Positions 20,823 through 31,543 of a stretch of 64,000 nt of DNA are shown here, in pieces (within the stretch, counting starts at the first letter, position 1; every line of letters begins with the position of its first letter). The DNA comes from Isoetes taiwanensis (taxonomy: Eukaryota; Streptophyta; Lycopodiopsida; Isoetales; Isoetaceae). Under the pieces are notes generated by a model. That model saw nothing but the letters and a program-made list of their open reading frames with translations. It was not told the origin of the DNA and made no database searches. The stretch lies in assembly GCA_021234155.1 (NCBI GenBank), contig JAJEKV010000066.1, forward strand, positions 6,174,800-6,238,799, read 5' to 3'. A program made the translations under genes and the position numbers.

Positions 20823-22740
20823 GAAAGGAACCTTCAACATGAAAACTATAAAATTCTGTGCATCGGGGATGAAGCAGATGAAATGCTCAATATGGGTTTT
20901 GTGGATCACATGGAATAATTTTGGGTAAAATATATATGTTTATAAACATTCCAGGCAAGTTCTTGTGTGTTCCAATGATATTTCATGTATTCTTGGGATG
21001 TGGAATACTGGAGGATGAAAAAATGTAGTTTTCTTAATTCTTTTGTAAATCAGTTCTTGGATGCCGTTCACGTTGAAGATCTATCAGTTGTGCAGATCTT
21101 GTTGTTCAGTGAAACCATGCCAGATTGAGTGAAAGATATCAGTTCATTCATCATCGATGAGTTTGCAGTATTGAAATGGCAGTGCTGCTATAGTTTCATT
21201 TTTGGTTCTTATTTACAGATAGCGTCACATTTCTTCAAACCAAATAAAACTACTGTAGATGTGGTTGGTGATGACAATATAAAGGCTAGTGTTATTGTCA
21301 AGCATTACTTCTGTGCATGTACCAAACAATGAATCAGATTGTAGCAGTATAACGTTTCATGGCAAGTTGTTATCTTTCACAATAGTTATTGCTTGAGAAA
21401 TACAGGAACTAGAAACTATGCTTTGGATTCTGCAATGATCGCACATAATTGTCTTTAGGAATGATGTTCCAGTCGGAGTACTGGGAAATAAGACAGTACG
21501 TGCTTTGCATAAAGGCAATCCACAAGCTCAATGTCGGGTGATACCGCAGTGCACCTACACCTACATAAGTAGAAGTCTGATTAATGCACGAGTTACAAGT
21601 ATTAAATCACATAGTATTCTGGAGATGAATTATGAATTTAGCATTGTGGTGCTGCAGACTACGCTTCTGGGATTTCGATCTAGAAAGTTTAGTGTCTTAG
21701 TCACTATCACCAGCTGTAACGTCAGTACTGGAAGGTCGTATATATCATCCGGGATGTGGTTAATCCGGACACCCATTATCAGCCACGAAGAACTGCGCAA
21801 TTTTAAACCCAAAAACAACTGTTTTTGCCCTTTTTTTAATACGATTCTGCTCTATTTTGCCTCAAATCTCTGCATCAATCTAGCATAAAAGGGGCATACA
21901 AAGCGATTGGCATGCTTTTTAAAGCGGATCAAATCACCCACGGAGCAGCAAGAGCGATCTGATCAAAATTTCTGCCTCTGTCGCACAGTTCTACGCCTGT
22001 TTTTTTGTCCGGATTAACCACTTTTTATCTGGATTAACCACTTGGCTGATATCAGATGTCCGGATTAACCACCCTGGCTGATACCAGATGTCTGAATTAA
22101 CCACTCTGTTTTGTTCGGAAAAACCACTTCCCAGATGATATATATGGAGTTCCGTCAGTAGTGAGTCACTATTGACGTTACAGCTAGAGGTTTGGCGATA
22201 AAGGAAATGGAACTCATTATTGATATGGCATTTGTGGGTCTATCTAGTGATTATGTGATAAGGCATTGGCTCAATTTAATATGTGTGTTTGCTTTCCTAT
22301 GTCAATCGCCTAGGCTGCCAACTTGGTAGAAACATGTTTTCATCACTCTGATCGAACTAGAAGGGCTGGTAAGTTCATCTGTATATTTTTACAAGGCAGT
22401 TTTCCCATGCCTTACATGGCTTTGCGCTCTTTGCAGGTAAGATGGAAATTGCCGTCATGATGTATAACCACAAGAAGGAATATATGATTCCTGTGATAGA
22501 GAAGAAAGCTGGTGTTAAATTTCAACATATTTCAGCCCCACAGCTTGCTAACTCAATCATCTACTTCTATTGCATCTAAAAGTGTAAAAGGCTTCTCAGA
22601 CATGTTAGAATTTTGAGGGTGCTAATTGCTTCAATGTGGCACCATTATTTAGACAAGCAACAGAGGACCTTGTTCAAAGTATAGGTGCAAAAGCACTAGT
22701 AAAGATTGCAATTAAGTAGTAGAGCGGAGGATTTCAAGAC
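20823..22740 (+). pseudogene. DEAD-box RNA helicase (RH7/DDX21-like) pseudogene
   Basis: Decayed, spliced relic of an ATP-dependent RNA helicase of the nucleolar RH7/Gu or plastid RH3 group. Blocks in order are: ILCIGDEADEMLNMGFVDHM (motif II DEAD at 20868-20879), then an in-frame stop and a donor-like GTAAAA; VVQILLFSETMPD, then a stop, then VKDIS (motif III SAT changed to SET, about 21054-21149); FFKPNKTTVDVVGDDNIKAS (exon from 21219); VRALHKGNPQAQCRVIP (about 21485-21545); HHSDRTRRAG (damaged motif VI, donor at 22368|GTAAGT); and KKAGVKFQHISAPQLAN (after TTGCAG at 22436). A later block, APLFRQATEDLVQSIG, belongs to the family's C-terminal extension. A 474-bp inverted-repeat element splits it at 21712-22185. 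The ALHG-type and KFEHISAPQ-type blocks favour RH7/RH3 over other DEAD proteins. Motif I and the N-terminus are missing. Confidence 0.85.
21712..22185. mobile_element. 474-bp inverted-repeat element inside the helicase relic
   Basis: Left AGCTGTAACGTCA(G) and right TGACGTTACAGCT are inverted termini. The similarity continues inward through ATATATATCATC(C/T)GGGA and GTGGTTAATCCGGACA-type blocks. The right arm also holds at least four copies of (G)TC(C/T)G(G/A)ATTAACCAC in tandem. I could not find a convincing target duplication. It looks like a MITE or foldback transposon with no coding capacity; superfamily undecided. Confidence 0.7.
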
Positions 22741-22744
22741 TTTT

Positions 22745-23700
22745 GATGTAGAAGACAATGTTGACTCCACGGCTTGGCACAAACAAAGTTGGCATGAGGG
22801 TGCTAGGAGCCTTGGAAAAGCACTTATCAGAACAATCCTAAAATGCCAAAACGTCCTTAGCTTTTAAATGTGCACTTTTTAAGTGATCTTTAGTGCCTTA
22901 GGACTTTATCCAAGGACTACATATTTGCACTTGACATTCATGGCATTGGCAATATATCTTTACTATCAAACAAGACACATCGATTCTACCAAAGTTGCAT
23001 GTTTCTTCTAGATCTTCTTCAAGTACTATAGACTTTCCCTTATTCATAGACTGTCATTAATTATTCTGGCAAAAAAAGGTGGCACAGAATTTCCTCCATG
23101 TCCATACTTTCATAAACTATTTTAAATTGTTCCTTTTCCTCCAAAATGGACTACAAAATATAGAAGTGACAGTAGAGGCAATACGAATGTATCTAAGATT
23201 GAATTAATTTTTGCCTAGATGGCAAGCTGGTTTTGCTTGATTAAGAGTAGAATTTTAATTATATAGATGGTGGCTTTTCACATACCAGATTCAGTAAAGA
23301 CCATTACCATCTACTAATATTTGTAGATTCAAGTGCATTCATGCCATTATTCTCGGCCAAAAACTCTATAGACAGTTTAGGACAAGCAATCATGCATCGA
23401 CCTCGCAAGATGTTAGCAGATTTCAAGTTTTAAAGCTCTGCAACTTTTGAACCCTATGGATCCGATGTTGCTAGGCATGATCGCGATGCTCATTAGGGCC
23501 CTCCTTCTTGGATTTATTTTATAGAAGTTCTGCTTAATTTTGTTGCCATCTTTATGGTTTTGATCGTTCTGTAAGATTTAATTCCTGCTTTTGCATATAA
23601 ATTCTGACCAAAAAAGGAAAGGGGAGGGGGGAGGTTGCTTTATGATCTAGTCGCAAAATTGTTGGCCAAAAAAAGAAAAATTAGTTATGGGCCATTGCGA
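22745..23700. other. Unrecognised AT-rich stretch
   Basis: No coding block was recognised after the helicase relic. Purine-rich GGAAAGGGGAGGGGGGAGG occurs near 23615. Confidence 0.35.
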
Positions 23701-23708
23701 AGATCTAT

Positions 23709-23838
23709 ATGTAGCAAAATAACAGGGGGTTCTAGGGGGATTTGATATGGATGTAAAAAATAACAATTCCTAAAACCATAGTCCATATATCCCTAAAACA
23801 ATTGAATGGGTTGTTATAAAAAAAAAATAAAAAAAAAT
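23709..23838 (+). repeat. Dispersed A-tailed repeat (copy 1; copy 2 at 28885)
   Basis: TATGTAGCAAAATAACAGGG through TTGAATGGGTTGTTATAAAA and an A-rich tail is nearly identical to 28885-29006. The GGGGGTTTC.AGGGGGATTT core resembles the element at 57028-57370. Non-coding, probably a short retroelement. Confidence 0.75.
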
Positions 23839-24059
23839 ACCTTAAGTCTTAAGACTAACTTTACCATCCCTAATCTGCAGATTGGGAACTTAAAAGTTCA
23901 ATAAGCAGCCCTAAAGAGAATAGGTGCATCTCTCTTTAGGCCAAGACCTGGATATAATTTCTAAGTAAACTTGTTAGAGTACTGGACAAAATTTCATCAA
24001 CCAAGTTCAAATCTAAATATATTAATTTCATCTGCTATTATCTACATTCCTGTAGGTAG

Positions 24060-24290
24060 CTAGAAGGCTAGTGTGCCTCTTTTCATATACACATATTTAC
24101 AAAAAGACCCCATAAGATAGTGCAAAGTAGAAATATCTCTACATTCTTTGTTCTTGTTTATAAAAAAGGAAGACCTCCTAGGAAGTCCTGAGTACAAAAT
24201 TTCTTGTATAATCTTTCTCTCGTTAAGTTTATAGCCATGATTGAAGTATACGTTGTCCTGCATTAGGACAGAATATGATGGAGTCCGGAA
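24060..24290. other. Unrecognised stretch before LINE copy C
   Basis: A 67-codon minus frame lies here without recognisable features. Confidence 0.25.
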
Positions 24291-24296
24291 TATGAT

Positions 24297-24582
24297 GCTT
24301 TTGAGATAGTCCGGAATCGTTTTTTGACATTAGCATGACTTGGCATTATACATACTTGAGGTTCTAGATAAACGTCAGCAATTACTGAGCCCTCAGTAGT
24401 CATTATCTCCGCTTGTCTAGTATCATCATTACTGCAAAGGTTTTTCCCTTGAAAACCTTTCGAGGCAGGGGTTTTTTAATCCTAGTAGTAATGATTGTAC
24501 TAGCCCATTGTATGGGTCCCATGACCTATTGGTCTTTGTGGACGTTAAAAAAACTATTCTATTCTATTATTCTGTTCTATTG
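24297..24582 (+). mobile_element. LINE 3' end, internally deleted (copy C)
   Basis: It starts in the C-terminal coding block (AFEIVRNRFLTLA). Compared with copy H, about 50 bp are deleted. It then continues with LDKR-region-derived sequence, the complete 3'UTR with the CATTACT/AGTAATG stem, and a (TATTC)n-type tail. Confidence 0.85.
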
Positions 24583-24639
24583 TACTAGCAACAAGATAAG
24601 TGTAAGTTCAGATAGCTTATCTGGATTTTCCCAAATAAA

Positions 24640-24755
24640 GATCCCGGTTACCTGCACCCAATCATGTCAAAGTTAGCAATAAACTTGGTAACCAGACAAG
24701 GGATGACATGTAAGCTATAGAACACCACGGCCTATCGCCCTTCACCTTATTATCT
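24640..24755 (-). repeat. 115-bp direct repeat, copy 1
   Basis: It shares CCCG(G)TTACCTGCA.., AGTTAGC and TATCGCCCTTCACCTT, in the same order, with 26493-26605. On the minus strand the second copy could encode KVKGDKPKKSNAYL, so the pair might be duplicated exon sequence. Function unknown. Confidence 0.5.
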
Positions 24756-24759
24756 TAGT

Positions 24760-26080
24760 AGAAATTGATCAGATATAAAGAGTACCAAATAGAAATTAAT
24801 AATGAAAACTGCAAGATCAATAAAGTTGACATGCAACATATACTTTTATCCTATCAGAAGAGGCCAGAATCAACTAATACTTGACTTGCTAATGCAACAA
24901 GATATGTAATATTCACAGGTTCAGAACTGATTTGGTCATGCACAAGAAAAGAAAATATATGAACATAGGCGTAATGCCTTGTAGCAGCAGCCTGCAAATT
25001 AAAACTTCTTAAGTCACAAAGCTACAAAATCCTTATTCTTGTAGTATGTATATAATAACGAAATGCAAACACATGTAAATCTAACAAAAGGTTGCAGATC
25101 ATATATGCCAAAGGGTATGTTCTAGAACTCATTTGAAAAGTATGCTCCAAGTAAAAACATTGATCACACAGACCTGGAATGGAGCCTTTGGTTAGCAAAA
25201 AGCCGATTGAAACTTTTGTTGCAGAAAATGTGCACTCGTTTGTAGGGCCATTTGACTATATCGTTGTGCTCCAATACAACTTGCTGGCCAAGCTAAACAG
25301 ATCATAGAAATTCCTAGAATAGCTCCTCCATCACAATTTCAAAATGCAAATGAGCTAAATGGATTTGAAAGAGAACTTTCCAATTTATAGCCAATGGCCG
25401 AATTTGTAAGCAATTACGAAAATGCCAAGAGAAAAAAGGATAGTCTTGTACAGTCTTTGGAAGATCAAGAAACAAGAGTATATGGTCATAGATAGCCTAT
25501 TACAAGCTGTAAATTGAAGACCCACAGCAAATAACCAACCAACGGAATGAAGATAGACTCTCTGCGGCTTTGCTAGGGCACATGAAGTGTTCGGGCCATA
25601 AAACATTAAAACATCCATAATATATGGAGGATATCCTCTGCCATTATCAGCCAAAAGACAACATTGAACTAAAAAACATACATTTGTGATCTTTACATTG
25701 GGTTGCAATATGTCGCCTCTCCAAACGTCAAAAGGAAGACCATATTTGGCTATGAAAAAGTGTTAGAACACCAAAATGCATTAAAATGCCATGCAAGCCA
25801 AGGAAGTGACAAGTATATACATGCAAAGTCATATTTGAAAATGAATCATTTGAAAGCACCAAGAAATGCATGCAATCCAACGAAGTGACATGCAAATGCA
25901 TGTATAAATGCAACTTTTAAGCAAAGGGAAAGGTAACCATTCATTTATATGGCCACGTTATAAAATATGAAGGCCAATACTAGGCTAGGCAGTCCTAACT
26001 TAGTTGTACAAGCCTTAGATAATGCTTTATAAATTGTGTACTGTATAAGGGCCTTTTACTACATTCAGAAATATGTAAAT
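24760..26080. other. AT-rich stretch, nothing recognised
   Basis: A minus-strand frame near 25160-25330 reads SMICLAWPASCIGAQRYSQM and is hydrophobic, but no family was recognised. Confidence 0.3.
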
Positions 26081-26087
26081 GCCTCAA

Positions 26088-26116
<29 letters not shown>
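26088..26116 (+). repeat. Poly(A) tract
   Basis: About 29 consecutive A follow AATGCCTCAAT. This could be the tail of a retroelement or processed sequence ending here (plus strand). The upstream source is not identified. Confidence 0.7.
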
Positions 26117-26122
<6 letters not shown>

Positions 26123-26492
26123 AAAATCTGTCAACCAGACTTTATACCTTCCATGGTCTTTTTCAAAGGCCATTTTAGGTCAATTTGCAGCCTTAAATCA
26201 TGATCAGGTGTTATCACAATCTAAGCCTTAAACAGGTTACCAATTTTATCCAAAACAATTTCCAAAAACCAATTTCAAAAAGTTTTCATTAAACTTGTAA
26301 CTTATCATCAGATATACAATCCAATCTAGATCATAAATTTACATGAACTGAAAAAAGGAAAGAGTACACCATTTTTCCATAAATATAATGGCAGATCTTC
26401 AAATTATAAATCAATGTACTTCATGTAAATCCTCCATGCTCTGAATAGTGCTTAACCAAAATACTTGGGAAAACAAATCAAGGAGCAAGAAA

Positions 26493-26605
26493 TCCCGTTA
26501 CCTGCAGTAAACCATAGGACAGTTAGCCTCAGAAGGGTAAAGCCCTAAGCACTAGCAGGTAAGCATTGGATTTCTTGGGCTTATCGCCCTTCACCTTGCT
26601 TGTTA
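26493..26605 (-). repeat. 115-bp direct repeat, copy 2
   Basis: Partner of 24640-24755. The minus strand reads KVKGDKPKKSNAYL, followed by a stop about 10 codons on. Confidence 0.5.
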
Positions 26606-26609
26606 ACAC

Positions 26610-27480
26610 AAAAGCAAAGTAGCAATTCTACCACGCATGCTGCTGAATGCATGCAGAAATAGCACAATCTACAGTTTAAAGGTTAACAACAACAAACCTC
26701 TGATCTGCTCTTATTAATATTTCTGGAATTTACTTAAACCATAGCAGTATTATATGGAAACCAACTAGCCCACACAAATTATAATTTAACAACCATTATG
26801 GCTTAAGATCAGCTTTCGGTCCTGCCTTTATCTAAGCTTCTAAGTAGAAACCACAACTTATCATCCATATCTACCACAAACAGCATTATTCATTATCTTA
26901 AAACAGAATAAGCCCAGCTGATCAGATCCTATTGACTTGTTATACAATCAATCCCATTAAATCAACCAGATCTTCCTATCCATATCAATCAAACTGATCT
27001 ATAACCCAGATCCACAAATAATATCACATGTAGATCTTATAAATTATATGAGCCCACTGATTTTTTCTGCACATCCAATTTCTTAATATAATCTCATGCA
27101 TTTTTTCTTAGGTCCATCTATTTACCTTCACTCTGGCCTAATAGTCTTTCTATAAGATAAATTTCTTTAAACAACATATACCATCCGTTTACCAACCCCA
27201 GCAGCACGGTATTCTACTAGATTTATGTATAAACCACAATATCTTCCTATTTCCTTATTAAATCCAAGCAACTTATACTACACTGCTGAACCAGCACATA
27301 TGCCTTGTAAATCCAACTTTATTCAATCCAGCAAACTTTCCTCCTATTATTTCTAAGTCCCATGCAAACATTTGTATATTCAGTTAACATCTATTAGATC
27401 CAGAAGGTAAAAAACAATGGATCTGCTACTAGATGTGCTATTTTAGAACTTTTTAATGCACTTACTTTCTTAAACAGCAG
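26610..27480. other. AT-rich stretch, nothing recognised
   Basis: Pyrimidine-rich plus strand with no coding block. It could be intron sequence of the minus-strand gene model to the right. Confidence 0.3.
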
Positions 27481-27509
27481 AAATTATCCTAATAATTATG
27501 AATACATAA

Positions 27510-27869
27510 TAACCAAACCTGATTGGCTTGGTGTAGACTAGCCCCTTCTTGGACTTGCTTCTTTGCTTTTTTGCTAGGAGGAATATATTTGATGCTGGCC
27601 TCACCTCCATCCTCATGATCCCCAGCATTTCTAGAATTTTCAGCAACATCATTTGCCAAACTAGCAAGATTCACACATTGAGCATCCCCCTGCACTGATT
27701 TGACCACAGAACCAGCATTAAGCACATTTTCAGCCTGCTCAGCTGCTGCAACAGGGATCACCACCTTCTTGTGAAATTGAAATACTTTTTTCTTTTGAGA
27801 GGACTTCAATTTCTCCTCCTCAATCTTCCTCCTGGTAGCCATATTGAGATCTCCTTTTTTCCTGCCCAT
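27510..27869 (-). CDS. Hypothetical lysine-rich protein exon
   Basis: A minus-strand frame begins MGRKKGDLNMATRRKIEEEK right after an intron-like TTTGTTTCAG. It continues through Lys-rich (SSQKKKVFQFHKK), Ala/Val-rich and acidic stretches to KKAKKQVQEGASLHQANQ and a possible AATCAG|GTTTGG donor near 27515. A basic start, low complexity and clean splice-like borders suggest the first coding exon of a nuclear protein. I do not recognise the family and found no convincing downstream exons apart from the KVKGDKPKK block at 26.5 kb. Confidence 0.4.
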
Positions 27870-27879
27870 TCACTGAAAC

Positions 27880-28097
27880 AAAGATTCAATGAGCATATTT
27901 CGGCCAGAGCAACATCTTGGAGGAAGCACGATGCCCTTCATTTTCTTGCCATCAACCTTATATAATGGGATCCGGCAGTTCTTGTTACCGTCTGTACTAA
28001 CATTTAGGTCCATCAATATACCAAAACGATCCATCCACGCATTTGCCCTCTGGCTTAATCCGCCCTGTAGGAAATTTTTCAATAACCCTAATATCAT
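27880..28097 (-). CDS. Unidentified open frame upstream of the lysine-rich exon
   Basis: The frame ANAWMDRFGILMDLNVSTDG, then NCRIPLYKVDGKKMKG, opens at 28097 and ends at 27870, overlapping the putative acceptor. It could be a 5' exon in a different splice form, or chance. Not recognised. Confidence 0.25.
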
Positions 28098-28099
28098 CT

Positions 28100-28532
28100 A
28101 GTCTTAAGGGTTTTTTTAACCCTAACCCCATATGTCTGTTTCTAACTTTTCTTTTTGTCCCGTGCACCTTTAGCCCATATTATCCCTTTGTATTTAAAGG
28201 TTTATCTGAACCCAATACCTAGTTGTAGCATCCAGCCCCATGAGCCTTCAAAAAAATTCCATAAGGTCATTCCATACTGTTGTAATATGTCAAAAGGAAT
28301 AGTCCATTAACTAGTTGCCAGAATCCATACACAATATACCCTTAGGGTAATTTTCCTCGATAAACCGCCCACGTATTTTTGCCAACAAATTTTGGTTATT
28401 CTATATGAAGCAATGGCTTCATTTTATTCCACATGTACTTATATGATTAAAAACCCAGTTCAAAGTATATGTCCAAAGCCATTTGTATCACCATAAGATC
28501 ATACCTAGCTTTACAAAAATAATTTCCTCAGT

Positions 28533-28535
<3 letters not shown>
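28100..28535. other. Unrecognised stretch
   Basis: No coding or repeat signal was recognised. Confidence 0.3.

Positions 28536-28537
<2 letters not shown>

Positions 28538-28563
<26 letters not shown>
28538..28563 (+). repeat. Poly(A) tract
   Basis: About 26 consecutive A at the left border of SINE copy 1. Confidence 0.75.
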
Positions 28564-28720
28564 TATCGATTCAAGATAAAAAATAATCACATTAGTTGAC
28601 TGGGTATATTGGTTAAAGTAGTCTTATTAGGACATTGAGTTGTTTTAGTAGAGGTTCGAGCCTCCGTATTTCATATTCTAAAAGCTTAGGCAAAGCCGTA
28701 TAAAGGTTCGATATTCTCTC
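28564..28720 (+). mobile_element. tRNA-derived SINE, copy 1
   Basis: Shares about 150 bp with 29010-29160. It holds an A-box-like TTAGTTGACTGGG and a B-box-like AGGTTCGAGCCTCC, the two internal RNA polymerase III promoter elements of tRNA-derived SINEs. Copy 1 is slightly degenerate in both boxes. Confidence 0.65.
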
Positions 28721-28884
28721 AAAACCTTAGGCGAAATCATATTTTATATTTCAAAATCATAGGCACCTCCAATCATAAATGACTATAAGCGAAACAAGAG
28801 GTGCTCACAGGCCCCAACGTATGATCTGGGTCGTAGAATCGACGAATCCGACGACTGTGGCAGTCCAGGGTGCACCTCGTTTAG

Positions 28885-29006
28885 AATATGTAGCAAAATA
28901 ACAGGGGGTTTCAGGGGGATTTGATATGGATGTAAAAAATAACAATTCTTGGAACTATAGTCCATATATCCCTAAGACAATTGAATGGGTTGTTATAAAA
29001 AAAAAA
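28885..29006 (+). repeat. Dispersed A-tailed repeat (copy 2)
   Basis: Near-identical to 23709-23838, ending in about 10 A. It lies between the two SINE copies. Confidence 0.75.
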
Positions 29007-29009
29007 GCA

Positions 29010-29160
29010 TCGATTCAAGATTAAAAATAATCACATTAGCTCACTGGGTATATTGGTTAAAGTAGTCTTATTAGGACATTGAGTTATTTTAGTAGAGGTT
29101 CGAGCCCCGTATTTCATCTTCTAAAATCTTAGGCAAAGCTGTATAGAGTTTCGATATTCT
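29010..29160 (+). mobile_element. tRNA-derived SINE, copy 2
   Basis: The A box TTAGCTCACTGGG (29036-29047) and B box GGTTCGAGCCC (about 29099-29109) fit the polymerase III consensus better than copy 1. The spacing of about 60 nt is longer than in a tRNA, as in many SINEs. Confidence 0.7.
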
Positions 29161-29264
29161 CTGGGATCATACCTTCAGGAGGGTATGGACATGCGAGATC
29201 AGCTATGTCCTCGGGCACACACTTGACATGTGTATATACATTGATGTATACTTGTACAGTTTGA

Positions 29265-29345
29265 CAGCATTCTTATTACTGCCACGGTTTTTCCCTCGAA
29301 AACCCTTCGGGGCGGGGGTTTTTTTAACCCGGACAGTGGCGTTGA
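29265..29345 (+). mobile_element. LINE 3'UTR stem-loop fragment (copy D)
   Basis: ATTACTGCCACGG, TTTTTCCCTCGAAAACCC and GGGGCGGGGG, followed by T-rich AACCCGGACAGT, is a GC-richer relative of the 3'UTR in copies A, C and H. It is in plus orientation, opposite to the reverse transcriptase immediately to its right, so the junction near 29345 joins two different insertions. Confidence 0.7.
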
Positions 29346-30535
29346 CTGGCATGCGGATGATAGCAGAACCACCTTGGTTTTGGCTAAGTTGACGCGCATG
29401 TCAGTCACCTAGCAAAATGTGTCCAGGGCATCGAGATGGCATTGCATGTCTGCTGGAGTGTGTGTTAGGAGGTCCACATCATCAGCATAGATCAGCTGCC
29501 TGATGATCTGGTGTAGGAGGTGAGCCCCAGTGCCTCCATTATCAGCAAGCCATCTCTCCAGCCGATCAATATACAAGCCAAATTGTGTGGGAGAGTGAGG
29601 GCATCCCTGGTGGACCCTGATACTGCTCTCGAATGGTTGGCTTGCTGGTTGCAGCCGGCCGGTGCATGTCTCATATAACCTGTACATCGTGTTCTGCAGT
29701 TCGGCAGGAACGTCTAGCTGCTGCAATCTTGCCCACAGCTTTTCCCGAGGCACAGTGTCAAAAGCCTTGGCAAAGCCTAGGAAGTAGCAATACAGATCTT
29801 GTCGACGGTTCCTGCTGTCCTTAATCAAAGTCCACAGCATGAAGATATAATCTATGATTGAGTGCCTCGGCCTGAATCCTACCTGTGTGAGTGCCCGCAC
29901 TTCTGCTGCTTCTGCCCATCCTGTCAACTGCCGCTCAAGGATCCCGGCGAGGAGATTTGCAAACATTGAACTGATCATGACGGTCCGATAATTGGCCGGG
30001 CAATACGGGTCTCCTGCCTTCTAGATTGGGACAACCCTGTTAGTGGTCCATTGCGGGGGAAAACCTTCCGCAAAGCCTTGTTGAACATGTCGGTCAGTAC
30101 CGGTGCTATGGATGGTCCTGCCCACTTGAGTAACTCTGTCTGCATGCCATCAAGGTCTGGTGCTTTCCCATTGGCTAGACGTTGCAGCCCCTGCGTTACC
30201 TCTGCCTCTGTGATTTTTAGTACTGGGCTCTGCTGGGGGGGGAGGGGGGGTAATGCTACCCATGCACCCTCAGGGTTGTAGAGCTCTTATAGGTATTGCC
30301 CCCACTGGTCTGGAGTGATATTTCCTGTGGGCGGCACTGGCCTCCTGAGCACTCTCCGCCAGAACGTCCTGGGATGACATTCCAAGAGGAAAAACATTTC
30401 CTGTTGATGGCCCGCAATGTACCTGGCCTTTCTAGCCTTGAGGAAAGTGAGGTATTGCTTGACTGCATCCGGGCGTTGAGATTTATTCTAAGTAAAGCAC
30501 CAATAAGAAATCCATCTCCCCCCATTGGAGCCTAG
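29345..30535 (-). pseudogene. LINE reverse transcriptase pseudogene
   Basis: Minus-strand remains of a non-LTR retrotransposon reverse transcriptase. Blocks in order are: KAGDPYCPANYRTVMI preceded by an in-frame TAG; QVGFRPRHSIIDYIFMLWTL; FLGFAKAFDTVPRE (motif A, where the first catalytic Asp of F-x-D is Gly); RVHQGCPHSPTQFGLYIDRL; LIYADDVDLL (catalytic YADD intact); and, after another stop, DMRVNLAKTKVVLLSS (thumb region). Part of the region before the fingers survives in other frames up to about 30535. Endonuclease and C-terminal knuckle are absent. Inactive because of stops and the motif A change. This is the only recognisable RT core in the window. Confidence 0.9.
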
Positions 30536-30780
30536 GGCACTGTTTCATGATTGCATTGCTTGTCTCAATTTTGGTTTGAGCCGCTCCCTATATGAAAAAA
30601 GATTCCAAACATTAAAAATTTAACATTTAAATTAGAATTAAAATTTTAACATACAACATTCCACACAATGCACTAATATCAAACATTTAACATAAAACCA
30701 TATAACCATTAACATACCATAAAACCATTAACTAAAAACCATATAACCATATAACATTGAACATTAAACCATACCCGCCA
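30535..30780. repeat. AT-rich ACCATATAACCATTAACAT-type tandem repeats
   Basis: Between 30640 and 30770 short units of the form (ATAACCAT)(AAC)ATT recur many times with slippage. This is a low-complexity minisatellite with no coding frame. Confidence 0.6.
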
Positions 30781-30816
30781 CGTGTCGGATTCTCCTCGTG
30801 TTTGCTGACGTGGCAT
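30777..30816 (+). promoter_or_regulatory. Paired G-box / ACGT elements
   Basis: CCACGTGTCGG (about 30778-30788) and TGACGTGGCA (30806-30815) are two ACGT-core motifs bound by plant bZIP factors, about 28 bp apart. They could be part of a promoter for sequence to the right, but no gene is clear there. Confidence 0.4.
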
Positions 30817-30819
30817 ACA

Positions 30820-31540
30820 GTCAACATGTATGCCATGCGCATTCATTACATTGCTTTATCTCCCAGATCAAGGGTGCAGCCAGAAATAACTGCCATTATT
30901 TCTACAGCTTTAGCTTTCTGCAGTTTGTCTTCTGTCACTCTTCTCCGTCTTCCTATGTTCTAGCAAACCGATCTAACCGACCAAGGCAAGACTCCAACAT
31001 GCTTATGACAGTGGCTCGGTCCATGAATCGTGATGCATCTAGCGTCAAGATTATCGCTCAAATCGTCTCCTCCAAAGGTTGTTATAGCCTTAGAAGAAGG
31101 TGAGGGTTTAGTAGTAACTTTTTCGCACCATTTTTACTATTACTGTTGCTATTTCCATGTCCTTTTTTGTACTCTTACTTCCTTGTTCTTTACTATCCCC
31201 TGATACCATTTCCTGCCGGACAAACTACCCCTTTTCTCGATTTGCAAGTGTAACGAAGCAGCAATGGAACTGGCTTCTTCTTCAAACAAATCCCGCAGGT
31301 AGGTTCTTATAAGGGCCAGCCTCGATTTTTTCTCTTTTTAGGTTTACTATTTTTAGTCAAGTCAAATACAAGAATTCTGTTTAGATAGACCATGGTTATT
31401 GTTTTCATTTACCCAAAGTCCTAAATAAGCAAAAGGAACTGAAAGTGCCGACTAGAAATCTTCCACAAACAGACGAAAGAAGGAAAAAATTCAGAGCAAG
31501 CATTTTCACAAAAGAGACCTTGACTATACCAGAACACCCT
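30820..31540. other. Unrecognised stretch
   Basis: A 101-codon frame (30798-31103) ending SMNRDASSVKIIAQIVSSKG has no recognised family. Pyrimidine-rich sequence follows. Confidence 0.3.
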
Positions 31541-31543
31541 CAA

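Noticed and set aside
21699-22172. 9-bp AGTCACTAT target duplication of a Mutator-like element
   Set aside because: The right copy lies inside the right terminal repeat when the two arms are aligned, so it is not a flanking duplication.
25728-25913. Overlapping open frames on both strands with His/Met-rich repeats
   Set aside because: They come from an internally repeated CCAA.GAAGTGACA / AAATGCAT sequence and not from a coding gene.
29036-29110. Functional tRNA gene
   Set aside because: A and B boxes are present but no cloverleaf can be drawn, and the same sequence occurs twice as a repeat. It is a SINE.
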